Of a stretch of DNA of 10,128 nucleotides, positions 1 through 7,410 are shown piece after piece. The stretch comes from an uncultured Ignavibacteria bacterium (lineage in GTDB: Bacteria > Bacteroidota > Ignavibacteria > Ignavibacteriales > Melioribacteraceae), in assembly GCA_937930275.1 (NCBI GenBank), contig CALGLM010000254.1:1-10128 (forward strand). The letters are read 5' to 3'. Below the pieces are notes generated by a model. It ran no database searches, was not told where the DNA came from, and saw only the letters and a program-made list of their open reading frames with translations. Numbering within the stretch: position 1 is the first letter of the stretch; each line of letters starts with the position of its first letter. The position numbers were made by a program, and so were the translations under genes.

Positions 1-10
1 TATAGTATAA

Positions 11-24
11 ATATAAATTTATAT
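11..24. repeat. 14-base perfect AT-only palindrome
   Basis: ATATAAATTTATAT reads the same on both strands. It lies about 55 bases beyond the rsmA stop codon, in a very AT-rich stretch (1-79) that holds nothing else I can name. It could be an operator half, part of a weak transcription end, or chance in AT-rich DNA; chance is quite possible. Confidence 0.2.
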
Positions 25-79
25 AAATAATAAAAAGTTCCTATTATAAAAATAATCCGCAAATGTTAAAAAATAGCGC

Positions 80-862
80 TTATTTTTCATATAACAGTGT
101 GTGAAATTGGTTAGCCAAAAAAACAAAGTCGTTTAAGCTAAGTTGTTCGGCTCGTTTGGAAAAATCGAAATCAATTTTAGCTAAATCAAATTCCTTGAAT
201 ATACTATTTGAAAATGAATTTTTTAATGTTTTTCTTCTATTGCCAAATGCAGCTTTTACAGTTGAAATAAATATTTTTTTATCTGTATCGGTTTTACTTA
301 AATCTTTGGCTTTTATATAAACAATTGCAGATTCTACATTAGGAATCGGATAAAAACAATTACGGGAAACCTTAAAACAAAATTTAGTTTCGGTAAAATA
401 ATTAAGCAGTACTGAAAGAATTCCGTAATCTTTTGTTCCTTTTTCTGCCGTAAACCTTTTAGCCACTTCGTATTGAACCATAAAAATCATATCGTTAATA
501 TAATCAATATTTTCAAATACTTTAAATATAATTGGCGATGTTATATTGTAGGGCAAGTTTCCCATAATTCGTAAACGAGAATTATGTAATTTGAATATTT
601 GCTTAAATTCAAAGTTTAATACATCTTCTCTAAAAAGAATTAATTTGGGGAATAACTTAGTTAACTCCGCTGCTGCTCGCGTATCTATTTCAATTGCGTA
701 AAAATTTTTAATAATGGGGTATAACTTTTTTGTCAGAGCACCGGTACCGGGTCCAATTTCAACAACAATATCGTTGGGTAAGGGATTAAACTGAGTTATA
801 ATCTTTTCAATTATATTGTTATCTTGTAAAAAATTTTGTCCGAATTGTTTTAAGGGTTTCAT
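80..862 (-). CDS. rsmA: 16S rRNA dimethyladenosine transferase RsmA (KsgA)
   Basis: This is the 260-residue S-adenosylmethionine-dependent enzyme that dimethylates two adjacent adenosines in the 3'-terminal helix 45 loop of 16S rRNA, a late step of 30S assembly in the cytoplasm. Visible motifs are the N-terminal KQFGQNFL (5-12), the SAM-binding VEIGPGTGALT (34-44), the acidic AIEID (56-60), the catalytic NLPYN (102-106, the N-L-P-Y type used for adenine N6), FYPIPNVES (170-178), and the C-terminal FGNRRKTLKNS (206-216) and RAEQLSLNDF (237-246). The length is normal for the family and the first methionine leads directly into the conserved N-terminus, so the start is secure. No Shine-Dalgarno sequence precedes it, as is common in Bacteroidota. 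The gene is divergent from the ROK kinase. It ends 79 bases from the window edge with no GC-rich terminator. Nothing is missing from the active site. Confidence 0.97.
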   Translation of the reverse strand: MKPLKQFGQNFLQDNNIIEKIITQFNPLPNDIVVEIGPGTGALTKKLYPIIKNFYAIEIDTRAAAELTKLFPKLILFREDVLNFEFKQIFKLHNSRLRIMGNLPYNITSPIIFKVFENIDYINDMIFMVQYEVAKRFTAEKGTKDYGILSVLLNYFTETKFCFKVSRNCFYPIPNVESAIVYIKAKDLSKTDTDKKIFISTVKAAFGNRRKTLKNSFSNSIFKEFDLAKIDFDFSKRAEQLSLNDFVFLANQFHTLLYEK

Positions 863-882
863 AATAAATTAATTTGTTATTA

Positions 883-898
883 CAAAAATACAAAATTA
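883..898 (-). promoter_or_regulatory. Candidate rsmA promoter, two overlapping-choice -7 elements
   Basis: On the minus strand, TAATTTTG (898-891) is followed directly by TATTTTTG (890-883). Both match the Bacteroidota -7 consensus TAnnTTTG, about 20 to 30 bases before the rsmA ATG. I see no good TTTG or TTG element 19-21 bases upstream, so only half of the usual promoter is supported. AT-rich DNA yields such matches by chance. Confidence 0.35.
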
Positions 899-922
899 TG
901 TAGGTTAAAAAACTATTAAAAA

Positions 923-954
923 TTTGAAATTAATATATTATCTAATTAAATTTA
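923..954 (+). promoter_or_regulatory. Candidate promoter of the ROK kinase gene
   Basis: TTTG (923-926), a 20-base spacer, then TAAATTTA (947-954) fits the Bacteroidota pattern TTTG-N19/21-TAnnTTTG at all but the last fixed position. A sigma70-style reading of the same bases (TTGAAA at 924-929, 17-base spacer, TAAATT at 947-952) also works. Transcription would start near 960, leaving a leader of roughly 28 bases that includes the ribosome binding site. Confidence 0.4.
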
Positions 955-977
955 GGAAGTTAAATAAAAAAGAAAAC

Positions 978-981
978 GGAG
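978..981 (+). promoter_or_regulatory. Shine-Dalgarno site of the ROK kinase gene
   Basis: GGAG sits seven bases before the ATG at 989 and fixes that start codon. It is the clearest ribosome binding site in the window; most other starts here lack one. Confidence 0.6.
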
Positions 982-988
982 AAAAAGA

Positions 989-1978
989 ATGAAAGAATTT
1001 ATAATATCTATAGACTTAGGCGGAACTAAAATATTAAGTGCGCTAATAAACGAAAAAAAAGAAATTATAAGTCGCGAAAAAGTTGCAACCAAATTTAAAA
1101 AAGGTCCTCAACAACTTGTTAAAGATATTGTAGAGTCGGTTCATATGCTGTTTGAAAAAACCGGAGTAGGTGAGGATAAAATAAGAGCAATTTGTTTGGG
1201 TGTACCCGGAACGGTTAATCCGGTAACGGGTGTTATTGGGAATGCACCTAATTTAGAGATAAAAAATTATAATATTAAAAAGGCAATTCAAAAACATTTT
1301 AATGTACCGGTTTTAATTGAAAATGACGTTAATTTAGGCGGTTTGGGAATAAAAAAGTACGAGCTTAACGATAAAGTAAATAATATGTTGGTAGTTTTTG
1401 TAGGTACGGGAATAGGCGGTGCTTTATTTTTTGACGGTAAAATTTACAGGGGCTCAAGTTTTTATGCCGGTGAAATTGGACACATGCTTGTTTCTGCAGA
1501 AGGGTTATTATTAGGTGCTAAAAAGAAAACTACTTTTGAAGGTTTGGCAAGCCGTACGGCAATTGTAAAAGCAATTCAAAAAGAAATTAAAGAAGGAAAA
1601 AAATCTGCAATTACCGAACTTCTCGGTGATAAAAAAGCAATAAAGAGTAAAATTTTATTGCAGGCAATGCTTAAAAGGGATAAAGTTGTAACCGGTCAAA
1701 TTAATAATGCCGCAAAGGTAATAGGAACGGTTTTAGGCAGTATCGTTACTTTATTAAATATTGATACTATAGTTTTAGGGGGCGGGCTAATTGAAGCTAT
1801 GAGTAAGTATATGCTGCCGATAATTAAAAAAGAATTTGAAAAAGCCGTACTTCCCGAACCCGGAAAAATAATTAAACTTCTTGCTACCAAATTAGGTGAT
1901 GATGCTGCATTATACGGCGGTTTGGCATTAGCAGATGAGTTTAGCGAAGTAAAAGAAACTGTAACTAAAGAAGAATAA
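989..1978 (+). CDS. ROK-family sugar kinase (glucokinase-like), without the zinc cysteines
   Basis: This 329-residue ROK (repressor/ORF/kinase) protein lacks a DNA-binding helix-turn-helix, so it is an enzyme of the sugar-kinase branch rather than an NagC/Mlc-type repressor. It probably phosphorylates glucose or an N-acetylated hexosamine with ATP in the cytoplasm. Visible motifs are the phosphate-binding DLGGTK (9-14), the active-site ENDVN (111-115) with probable catalytic base D113, the ROK signature from about 138 to 166 (VGTGIGGALFFDG, then GEIGHM), the substrate-side E184 in TFEGLASRTAI, and the adenosine-motif IVLGGGL (261-267). The usual zinc motif CxCGxxGC between the GH and the E is replaced by LGAKKKTT, so only H165 of the four zinc ligands remains. 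The gene is monocistronic as far as seen, with its own promoter candidate and GGAG site. It ends two bases from the convergent ABC-F gene. The substrate cannot be read from the sequence. Confidence 0.88.
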   Translation: MKEFIISIDLGGTKILSALINEKKEIISREKVATKFKKGPQQLVKDIVESVHMLFEKTGVGEDKIRAICLGVPGTVNPVTGVIGNAPNLEIKNYNIKKAIQKHFNVPVLIENDVNLGGLGIKKYELNDKVNNMLVVFVGTGIGGALFFDGKIYRGSSFYAGEIGHMLVSAEGLLLGAKKKTTFEGLASRTAIVKAIQKEIKEGKKSAITELLGDKKAIKSKILLQAMLKRDKVVTGQINNAAKVIGTVLGSIVTLLNIDTIVLGGGLIEAMSKYMLPIIKKEFEKAVLPEPGKIIKLLATKLGDDAALYGGLALADEFSEVKETVTKEE

Positions 1979-1980
1979 TT

Positions 1981-3936
1981 TTACTGAAAAGATTTTTCAA
2001 TCTCTTCAAGTTGTTCGGTATATTCCGTCCAGCTAAAGTAAAGATCTTCTAATACTTTATTTATTATTTCGTACTCGTTTCTTTTTTGTTTTATTAAAGT
2101 CGGATTGGAATATATATCAGGCAAACTTAATTCTTGCTCAATAATTCCTTTTTTCTCTTCATTGGAGCTTATATCTGTTTCAATTTTTTGAATTTTAGCA
2201 ATTATATCTTTAGTAGCTTTATATTTCTTTTGCCTTAATTCGGCTTCTATTCGTTTTGTTTCTTTTCTATTGCTTTTTTTGTCATCGCTTTCTTTTTCGG
2301 AAATTGATGATGAATTGCCTTGAATGTCTAACAGCTCTTTTCGTTTTTGTAAGTAATAATCAATATCACCATAATATACCTTAAATTTACCGTCTCTAAT
2401 TTCTACAACTTTATTAACAAATGGTCTAATAAAATCAATATCGTGCGAAACAATAATTAAAGTACCTTTAAAATTGCATAAAGCCGATTGTAATACTTCT
2501 TTGCTTGTAATATCAAGGTGATTTGTAGGTTCATCCAACACAATTAAATTAGATTTGGTTAAAAGCAATTTAGCAAGTGCAACTCTGCTTTTTTCACCGC
2601 CGGAAAGTACACCTACCTTTTTAAAAACATCCTCGTCACTAAATAAAAATGAGCCGGCAAGAGAGCGCAGTTGAGCAGGGGAATACTCCTCGCCGCAGTC
2701 TGCAAGTGTGTCTAAAATGTCTTTATCTAAGTCTAATTCCGATGTAACTTCTTGTGCATAATATGATATAAAAGTATTGTAACCAATTATCATTTCACCT
2801 TCGGAAGGTTCGGTTTTTCCTGCAATTATTTTAGCAAGGGTTGTTTTACCGGCTCCGTTTGGTCCTAAAAAAGCAATTTTTTCGCCTCTTTCAATCTTAA
2901 AGTCAACATTTTTTAGAACTTGATTATCATCATAATTTTTACCGATATTCTTTAATTCAACAGGAACTGCACCGCTTTGTTGAAATTCCGGAAAGCGAAA
3001 GTTTATTTTTTCGGAATATTCGGGTAAATCAACTTGTTCAAATTTCTCAAGCATCTTAATTCTGCTTTGTACCTGTTTAGCTTTTGTAGCTTTATATCTA
3101 AATCGTTCTATAAACTTTTCTAACGAGGCAATTTGCTTCTGTTGGTTTTTATATTGGTTGCTTAAAGTTTCGTCACGTTCTTCTTTAAACTTGATATATG
3201 CATCGTAATTGCCGTTAAAAAACGATAATTTGCGATTAAATATTTCAAGTGTTTTGTTGGTAACACAATTAACAAAAAATTTATCGTGTGAAACAATTAT
3301 CAATGAACCTTTGAATGATTTTAAAAATTCTATTAACCACTGTAACGAATCAATATCCAAATGATTTGTCGGCTCGTCAAGCATAATTAAATCAGGGTCG
3401 CTAAGTAAAATTTTAGCCAGCTCAATTCTCATCTGCCAACCGCCGGAAAAAGTATCTACCGGTTTATCAAAATCCTTTTCGGTAAAACCAAGTCCAATTA
3501 AAACTTTTTCTATTCGGCTATCTAACGAGTAATAATCAAGATTTTCTTTTAATAAGTGAATTTCTCCAAGCTCTTCAATTAATTCCTGTTGCTGTTCTGC
3601 AGTTAAATTAGGGTCTAAAAGTTCTGCTGCAATAAATTCTTCTTTTTCAGCTATTTCACTTTGATTTGGTAGTGCGGATTTTACTTCTTTAAATAAAGGA
3701 AAATTTGATTTGGATAAAAATTCCTGAGGAAGATATTTTATTTTAATTCCCTTTTGTTTTGTAATGTTCCCTGTTTCCGGTTGCTCAATACCCATCAACA
3801 ATTTTATAAATGTTGATTTTCCGCTTCCGTTAGCACCAACCAGCGAAATTTTATCAAATCTATTAATTTTTAAATTTACATCCTCAAATAAAGGAGTGCC
3901 CGAAAACTGAATAGATAAATTTATTATATCAATCAT
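1981..3936 (-). CDS. ABC-F family ATPase, YheS-type, ribosome-associated
   Basis: The protein (651 residues) has two ABC ATPase domains in tandem and no membrane segment, so it belongs to the ABC-F family. These proteins bind the ribosomal E site and act on translation rather than transport. Domain 1 has Walker A GANGSGKST (34-42), signature FSGGW (163-167), Walker B LIMLDEPTNHLD (183-194, catalytic E188) and the H-switch SHD (216-218). The linker (about 240-325) carries FRYKATKAKQVQSRIKMLEK, the basic tRNA-contacting region of ABC-F proteins and very like that of E. coli YheS. Domain 2 has GPNGAGKTT (358-366), LSGGEK (444-449), LIVLDEPTNHLD (464-475) and SHD (497-499). A charged coiled-coil tail (about 535-651) also resembles YheS. 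Both ATP sites look intact. The start lies 15 bases after the propeller gene's stop, so the two are probably cotranscribed; there is only a weak AGAG upstream. A resistance role is possible for ABC-F proteins in general but nothing here indicates it. Confidence 0.93.
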   Translation of the reverse strand: MIDIINLSIQFSGTPLFEDVNLKINRFDKISLVGANGSGKSTFIKLLMGIEQPETGNITKQKGIKIKYLPQEFLSKSNFPLFKEVKSALPNQSEIAEKEEFIAAELLDPNLTAEQQQELIEELGEIHLLKENLDYYSLDSRIEKVLIGLGFTEKDFDKPVDTFSGGWQMRIELAKILLSDPDLIMLDEPTNHLDIDSLQWLIEFLKSFKGSLIIVSHDKFFVNCVTNKTLEIFNRKLSFFNGNYDAYIKFKEERDETLSNQYKNQQKQIASLEKFIERFRYKATKAKQVQSRIKMLEKFEQVDLPEYSEKINFRFPEFQQSGAVPVELKNIGKNYDDNQVLKNVDFKIERGEKIAFLGPNGAGKTTLAKIIAGKTEPSEGEMIIGYNTFISYYAQEVTSELDLDKDILDTLADCGEEYSPAQLRSLAGSFLFSDEDVFKKVGVLSGGEKSRVALAKLLLTKSNLIVLDEPTNHLDITSKEVLQSALCNFKGTLIIVSHDIDFIRPFVNKVVEIRDGKFKVYYGDIDYYLQKRKELLDIQGNSSSISEKESDDKKSNRKETKRIEAELRQKKYKATKDIIAKIQKIETDISSNEEKKGIIEQELSLPDIYSNPTLIKQKRNEYEIINKVLEDLYFSWTEYTEQLEEIEKSFQ

Positions 3937-3951
3937 GCAAAAATATCTCTA

Positions 3952-6162
3952 TTACTTTTTAAGAACGGCAAATTTTTGAATTGCCACGCTGTTTGCTTCA
4001 TTATCGAATGCAGCAATAATATAAATTCCGGAAGGAACAATGTTTCCGTCATTATCTCTACCGTCCCACGATGCAATTTTACCTCCGGGACTTGAAAACT
4101 CTTTAACCAATCGACCTGCAATAGTGTAAATTTTAATTTGAGAATCTTTAATTAAGCCGTCAATTGTTAGCTGAATTTCAGAACCCGGGTTAACTTCAAA
4201 CGGATTTGGATAAACGAATAAGTCTCCGAAACTATCAACAGGCTGTAAAGCAGTAGTATAGAATGCAGTTAAACCGTAATCAGTTCCAATATAAGCAATT
4301 CCGTTCTTATTATCGAATGCAATCGATTTAATATCATCTGTCGGAAGAGGCGAGTTTTTGCTATCAAATTGTTGAAGTAATGTTGCACCGTCTGAACTTA
4401 CTAAAAACACACCCTGTTTTGTTCCTACCCATTTTCTGTTTAATGGATCAACTGCCATGCAAATTATTGATTGCTGCCTAAGCGGAAACGAATTGCTTAT
4501 TGAAGATTTTGGATTTGAAACATCTCTAATAATATTTACGCCTAAAATAGTACCCACCCACAATTCACCTCTATTATCAAGTAAAATGGAAGAAATAGAA
4601 TTGCTATTTAAGCCGTCGGTTTCTTTTATGCTTCCCCATTTGTCATCACTTGTTGTGGTTAGAGTTCCGTTATCGTTAAAATAATATAAACCTTGTTGAG
4701 AAGCAGTAATAGTAATCCATTTTGTATTGTTTCTATCAATAACCATACTTCCAAAAGTAGATTCCGAAGTTAAAGAAAGAGGAATAAAATCGTAATGATA
4801 CCATACACTATCTTTAGTTAGAACGCTTAAAGGTTTTTTGTTTGCGGACCAATAATTTAATACCCAAGTGTTATTGTTATAGTCTTTTTTTACATCTGCA
4901 ATAACCAAAAACGAATCAGCTTTTGGAATGCCTACCAAACTTGTGTTTTTAGTGTTAAATGTTTTTATTTGGTTTTCGGAAAACGCCGTAAATCCTTTTC
5001 CCCAAGATAAACCATAAGCCACATTATCATCAGAAATAGATACTTTATAAAAATCATTTAACTCTATTTGCGAATTATTAGTACTTGAATACAAAAACCA
5101 CTCGTTATCATATTTCATTATTCCTATTCCAAATCCGTCTTTGCCCGTAGCAGCCCAAACTTTTCCGTTATTTTCTACTCCTAAGTATTGAAACGAATTT
5201 GTTGAAGGTCCTGCGGGAAAAATAAAATTATTGTAGTTCCCGTTTATATAAAGAACTCCTGCAGTGGAAGGGATATAAAACTTGTCTTCGCCAATTTTGT
5301 ATAATTTTTTTAATACCGGTTGTGTGCTATGGTAATTTACAGAATAGCCTAATGAACCGGTATATATTAAGTCGTAAGGACCCAAAGCGTATAAACCCGT
5401 TTCTACGGGCAAAACATCAACTAAATTGTATCCGGCTAAAGCATACAGCACAAAAGTGTTATTTTCAAAGTTAAAGATTCCTTTGTTTGTAGCTATAAGT
5501 AACAAGTTGCCGTATTTTGCAATTTTATTAATTGAGGTAACACCAAAAGAGGATGGTAAAGTGTAAGTGTTCCACGATTCCGGCGAAGATAAGTTTGTAA
5601 CATTCGGCTTTTGAATTGCCAAACCGCTTTGAGTGTTGACATAAATTAATCCGTCTATTGTTATATTTGTTACTTTTATATCACCGCTAAAAGAACCAAA
5701 CTTTATTATTGTTTCTATAAATGATAGGGTTTTTGAATTGATTAAAGATAAACCAAAATCAGTCGATACAAATACTGTATCCCCTTTTACGGTTATATCG
5801 TTTATTTGTTTTTTTGTTTTATCGGAATTGTAAATATCTAAAATTTTAGTTATGCTGCCTGTAGTTGGGTTATAAACATCAATAATTCCTAAAGAAGAAC
5901 CAATCCAAATTTTATTTTGGTTATCAACTGCAACTGCCGTATTAGATTGGCTGCCAAGTCCGTTCCCTTTATTTAACTTAAAAAATGTCGAATCGGTAAT
6001 ATTATAAGTAAAAATTCCGCCTTCTGTAGCTGCATATATTTTGTTGTCTTTTAAGTAAATGTTATTAACATTTTTCATTGATGTGTAATTAACAACGGTA
6101 CCGGGTTGCTGGGCTGCAATAATAGTACAAAACAAAATTAATAAAAGCAGTATATTTCTCAT
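3952..6162 (-). CDS. Secreted double beta-propeller protein with T9SS-type C-terminal domain, PorZ-like
   Basis: The 736-residue protein starts with a signal peptide (1 to about 17; R2, hydrophobic 4-16, AAQ cut). The cysteine at 12 is not in a lipobox, so lipid attachment is unlikely. I count 14 blade-like motifs of the two-component-regulator-propeller type (for example KIWIGSSLG at 84-92, KVWAATG at 334-340, ELWVGTILG at 533-541, RKWVGTKQG at 576-584), consistent with two seven-bladed propellers. The C-terminal domain starts near 644 with YPNPF (651-655), continues through WDGRDNDG (699-706) and PSGIY (710-714), and ends in a short basic FAVLKK. Signal peptide, two propellers and a type A sorting-type domain is the layout of PorZ, a surface component of the T9SS attachment complex; the length is close to the P. 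gingivalis protein. It could instead be an ordinary T9SS cargo protein. No histidine-kinase domain is present. The start has only a weak GGA upstream and is fixed by the signal peptide. Confidence 0.8.
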   Translation of the reverse strand: MRNILLLLILFCTIIAAQQPGTVVNYTSMKNVNNIYLKDNKIYAATEGGIFTYNITDSTFFKLNKGNGLGSQSNTAVAVDNQNKIWIGSSLGIIDVYNPTTGSITKILDIYNSDKTKKQINDITVKGDTVFVSTDFGLSLINSKTLSFIETIIKFGSFSGDIKVTNITIDGLIYVNTQSGLAIQKPNVTNLSSPESWNTYTLPSSFGVTSINKIAKYGNLLLIATNKGIFNFENNTFVLYALAGYNLVDVLPVETGLYALGPYDLIYTGSLGYSVNYHSTQPVLKKLYKIGEDKFYIPSTAGVLYINGNYNNFIFPAGPSTNSFQYLGVENNGKVWAATGKDGFGIGIMKYDNEWFLYSSTNNSQIELNDFYKVSISDDNVAYGLSWGKGFTAFSENQIKTFNTKNTSLVGIPKADSFLVIADVKKDYNNNTWVLNYWSANKKPLSVLTKDSVWYHYDFIPLSLTSESTFGSMVIDRNNTKWITITASQQGLYYFNDNGTLTTTSDDKWGSIKETDGLNSNSISSILLDNRGELWVGTILGVNIIRDVSNPKSSISNSFPLRQQSIICMAVDPLNRKWVGTKQGVFLVSSDGATLLQQFDSKNSPLPTDDIKSIAFDNKNGIAYIGTDYGLTAFYTTALQPVDSFGDLFVYPNPFEVNPGSEIQLTIDGLIKDSQIKIYTIAGRLVKEFSSPGGKIASWDGRDNDGNIVPSGIYIIAAFDNEANSVAIQKFAVLKK

Positions 6163-6251
6163 TTTAATCCGATAAAATTTGATATTAAAGATATAAATTT
6201 ACAAAAAAAAATTAATTTAATTGAGGATTTTTAGGGCAAAAAAATTTAACA

Positions 6252-6941
6252 TTATAGCACAGTTAAGCCGGCAGATATTGCTGCAATATTGTTTGCTCCG
6301 GAAGTTTTGCATAAGTCCGATATTTCTATAATTGTTGCACCGGTTGTTATAATATCATCAACAATTATTATGTTTTTTGATCTTATAAATTCCGGATTTT
6401 TAATGTTAAAAACCCCTTTAATATTGGCAAGTCTTTCGGACTTATTATGTGTAGTTTGACTTTCCTTATACACTTTTCTTTCTACAATATTATTATAGTA
6501 GGGGATATTAATAATTTTAGAGATGCTTTTTGCAATATGCTCGGTTTGATTATACCCTCTATCAATTTTTTTTACCTTATGAATAGGAACCGATAGCATT
6601 AAATCGTATTCGTTAATATTTGTTACTTCTTTTAATTTATTACCTAATATTTCACCGAGGAATGACCCTATTCGGTGTTTACCGTTATATTTTAGTTGAT
6701 GAATAGTTTTTTGGAAAGCCCCATCTTTATAAAATTTAAAACACGAAAATAGAAAGTTTACATTAGTATCGTATCTAAATTTTTCATTATAAAAATCCTC
6801 AATAAATTTACTATCCGCAATTGCCATACTATTAAAACATTTTTCACACAACCAGTTTTCGTTGTGTAATAATTTTAATTTGCAAGCAATGCAAAATCTT
6901 GGTAATAATAAATCAATTGTTTGATTTAAAATATTAAACAT
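6252..6941 (-). CDS. ComF family phosphoribosyltransferase-like protein
   Basis: The 229-residue protein has the two parts of ComF/GntX proteins: an N-terminal four-cysteine zinc knuckle (C17, C20, C32, C35) and a type I phosphoribosyltransferase fold. The landmarks are HQLKYNGK (81-88), RGYNQTEHIAKSI (128-140), SQTTHNKSERLANIKGVF (161-178), and the PRPP-binding loop IIIVDDIITTGAT (191-203, acidic pair D195/D196). In naturally competent bacteria ComF is needed for uptake or processing of transforming DNA, but the family is widespread outside competence and its reaction is not settled. The ATG follows the hemerythrin stop codon directly (TAAATG), with no separate ribosome binding site, so translation is probably coupled. 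No other competence gene is visible. The family call is secure; a competence role is inferred only from the name-giving member. Confidence 0.92.
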   Translation of the reverse strand: MFNILNQTIDLLLPRFCIACKLKLLHNENWLCEKCFNSMAIADSKFIEDFYNEKFRYDTNVNFLFSCFKFYKDGAFQKTIHQLKYNGKHRIGSFLGEILGNKLKEVTNINEYDLMLSVPIHKVKKIDRGYNQTEHIAKSISKIINIPYYNNIVERKVYKESQTTHNKSERLANIKGVFNIKNPEFIRSKNIIIVDDIITTGATIIEISDLCKTSGANNIAAISAGLTVL

Positions 6942-7328
6942 TTATTTGATAATTGCCTTAGCAAGTTTCCTGTCATTTAATTCAAGATGATTATAAAACC
7001 AAAGTCTAAATGATTGCAAAAATTCTGTTTCCGAATTTTTTTTATCAGCTTTAATTGCTTTGTAAAAGTTTTTAGTTTTTTCAAGATATCTTTGGTGTTC
7101 CAACGCATGTGAAATTTCGAAACAATTATGCTCTTTCATAAAGTTTTCTTCGGTCTCAAAATGGATTGTCATTTCTTCAACAATCTTTCCCATTATATAT
7201 TTAACATCGTAAGTTTTATTTTCGGAAAATGCGTTTGTAAGCTCAACAGCTAATTTGTGAATGCTTTCGTGTTGGTTATCAATTATTTCTATGCCTATTC
7301 TGTCCTTTGATGTTAAAATTGTATTCAT
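6942..7328 (-). CDS. Bacteriohemerythrin, single-domain O2-binding di-iron protein
   Basis: The 128-residue single-domain hemerythrin is a four-helix bundle that binds O2 reversibly at a non-haem di-iron centre. All seven expected iron ligands are present at the usual spacing: H20 (in IDNQHE), H56 and E60 (HFETEE), H74 and H78 (HALEHQRYLEK), and H114 and D119 (WFYNHLELND). There is no signal peptide or membrane segment and no attached signalling domain, so it is a soluble cytoplasmic protein. Known roles for such proteins include O2 supply or storage, O2 sensing and protection of O2-sensitive enzymes; the sequence cannot choose among them. An AGGG (7337-7334) five bases before the ATG is a plausible ribosome binding site. 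It is preceded by an 82-base gap, which could hold its own promoter, though I found no good match. It abuts comF with no spacer. Confidence 0.94.
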   Translation of the reverse strand: MNTILTSKDRIGIEIIDNQHESIHKLAVELTNAFSENKTYDVKYIMGKIVEEMTIHFETEENFMKEHNCFEISHALEHQRYLEKTKNFYKAIKADKKNSETEFLQSFRLWFYNHLELNDRKLAKAIIK

Positions 7329-7410
7329 TATAACCCTAAGATTTATAAAAAGATAATTAAGTCCATATTATGCAATTAAATAAAATATAAAGTTAAAATC
7401 AATAAAAAAA

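Noticed and set aside
48..87. Possible rsmA terminator from AAAAATAA (48-55) and TTATTTTT (80-87)
   Set aside because: It is an AT-only stem with a 24-base loop that includes the stop codon. Such pairs are expected by chance in this DNA.
1696..1890. 64-codon open frame on the minus strand inside the ROK kinase gene
   Set aside because: It lies wholly within the well-supported kinase gene, has no recognisable motif and no ribosome binding site.
3933..4121. 62-codon open frame on the minus strand at the ABC-F/propeller junction
   Set aside because: It is out of frame with the C-terminal domain of the propeller gene, whose YPNPF and WDGRDNDG motifs show the true frame.
4457..4684. 75-codon open frame on the plus strand inside the propeller gene
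   Set aside because: It is an antisense shadow of a strongly supported gene and shows no family features.
6205..6222. Possible terminator after comF (AATTAATTTAATT next to an A/T run)
   Set aside because: The stem is AT-only with almost no loop, too weak to call a terminator.
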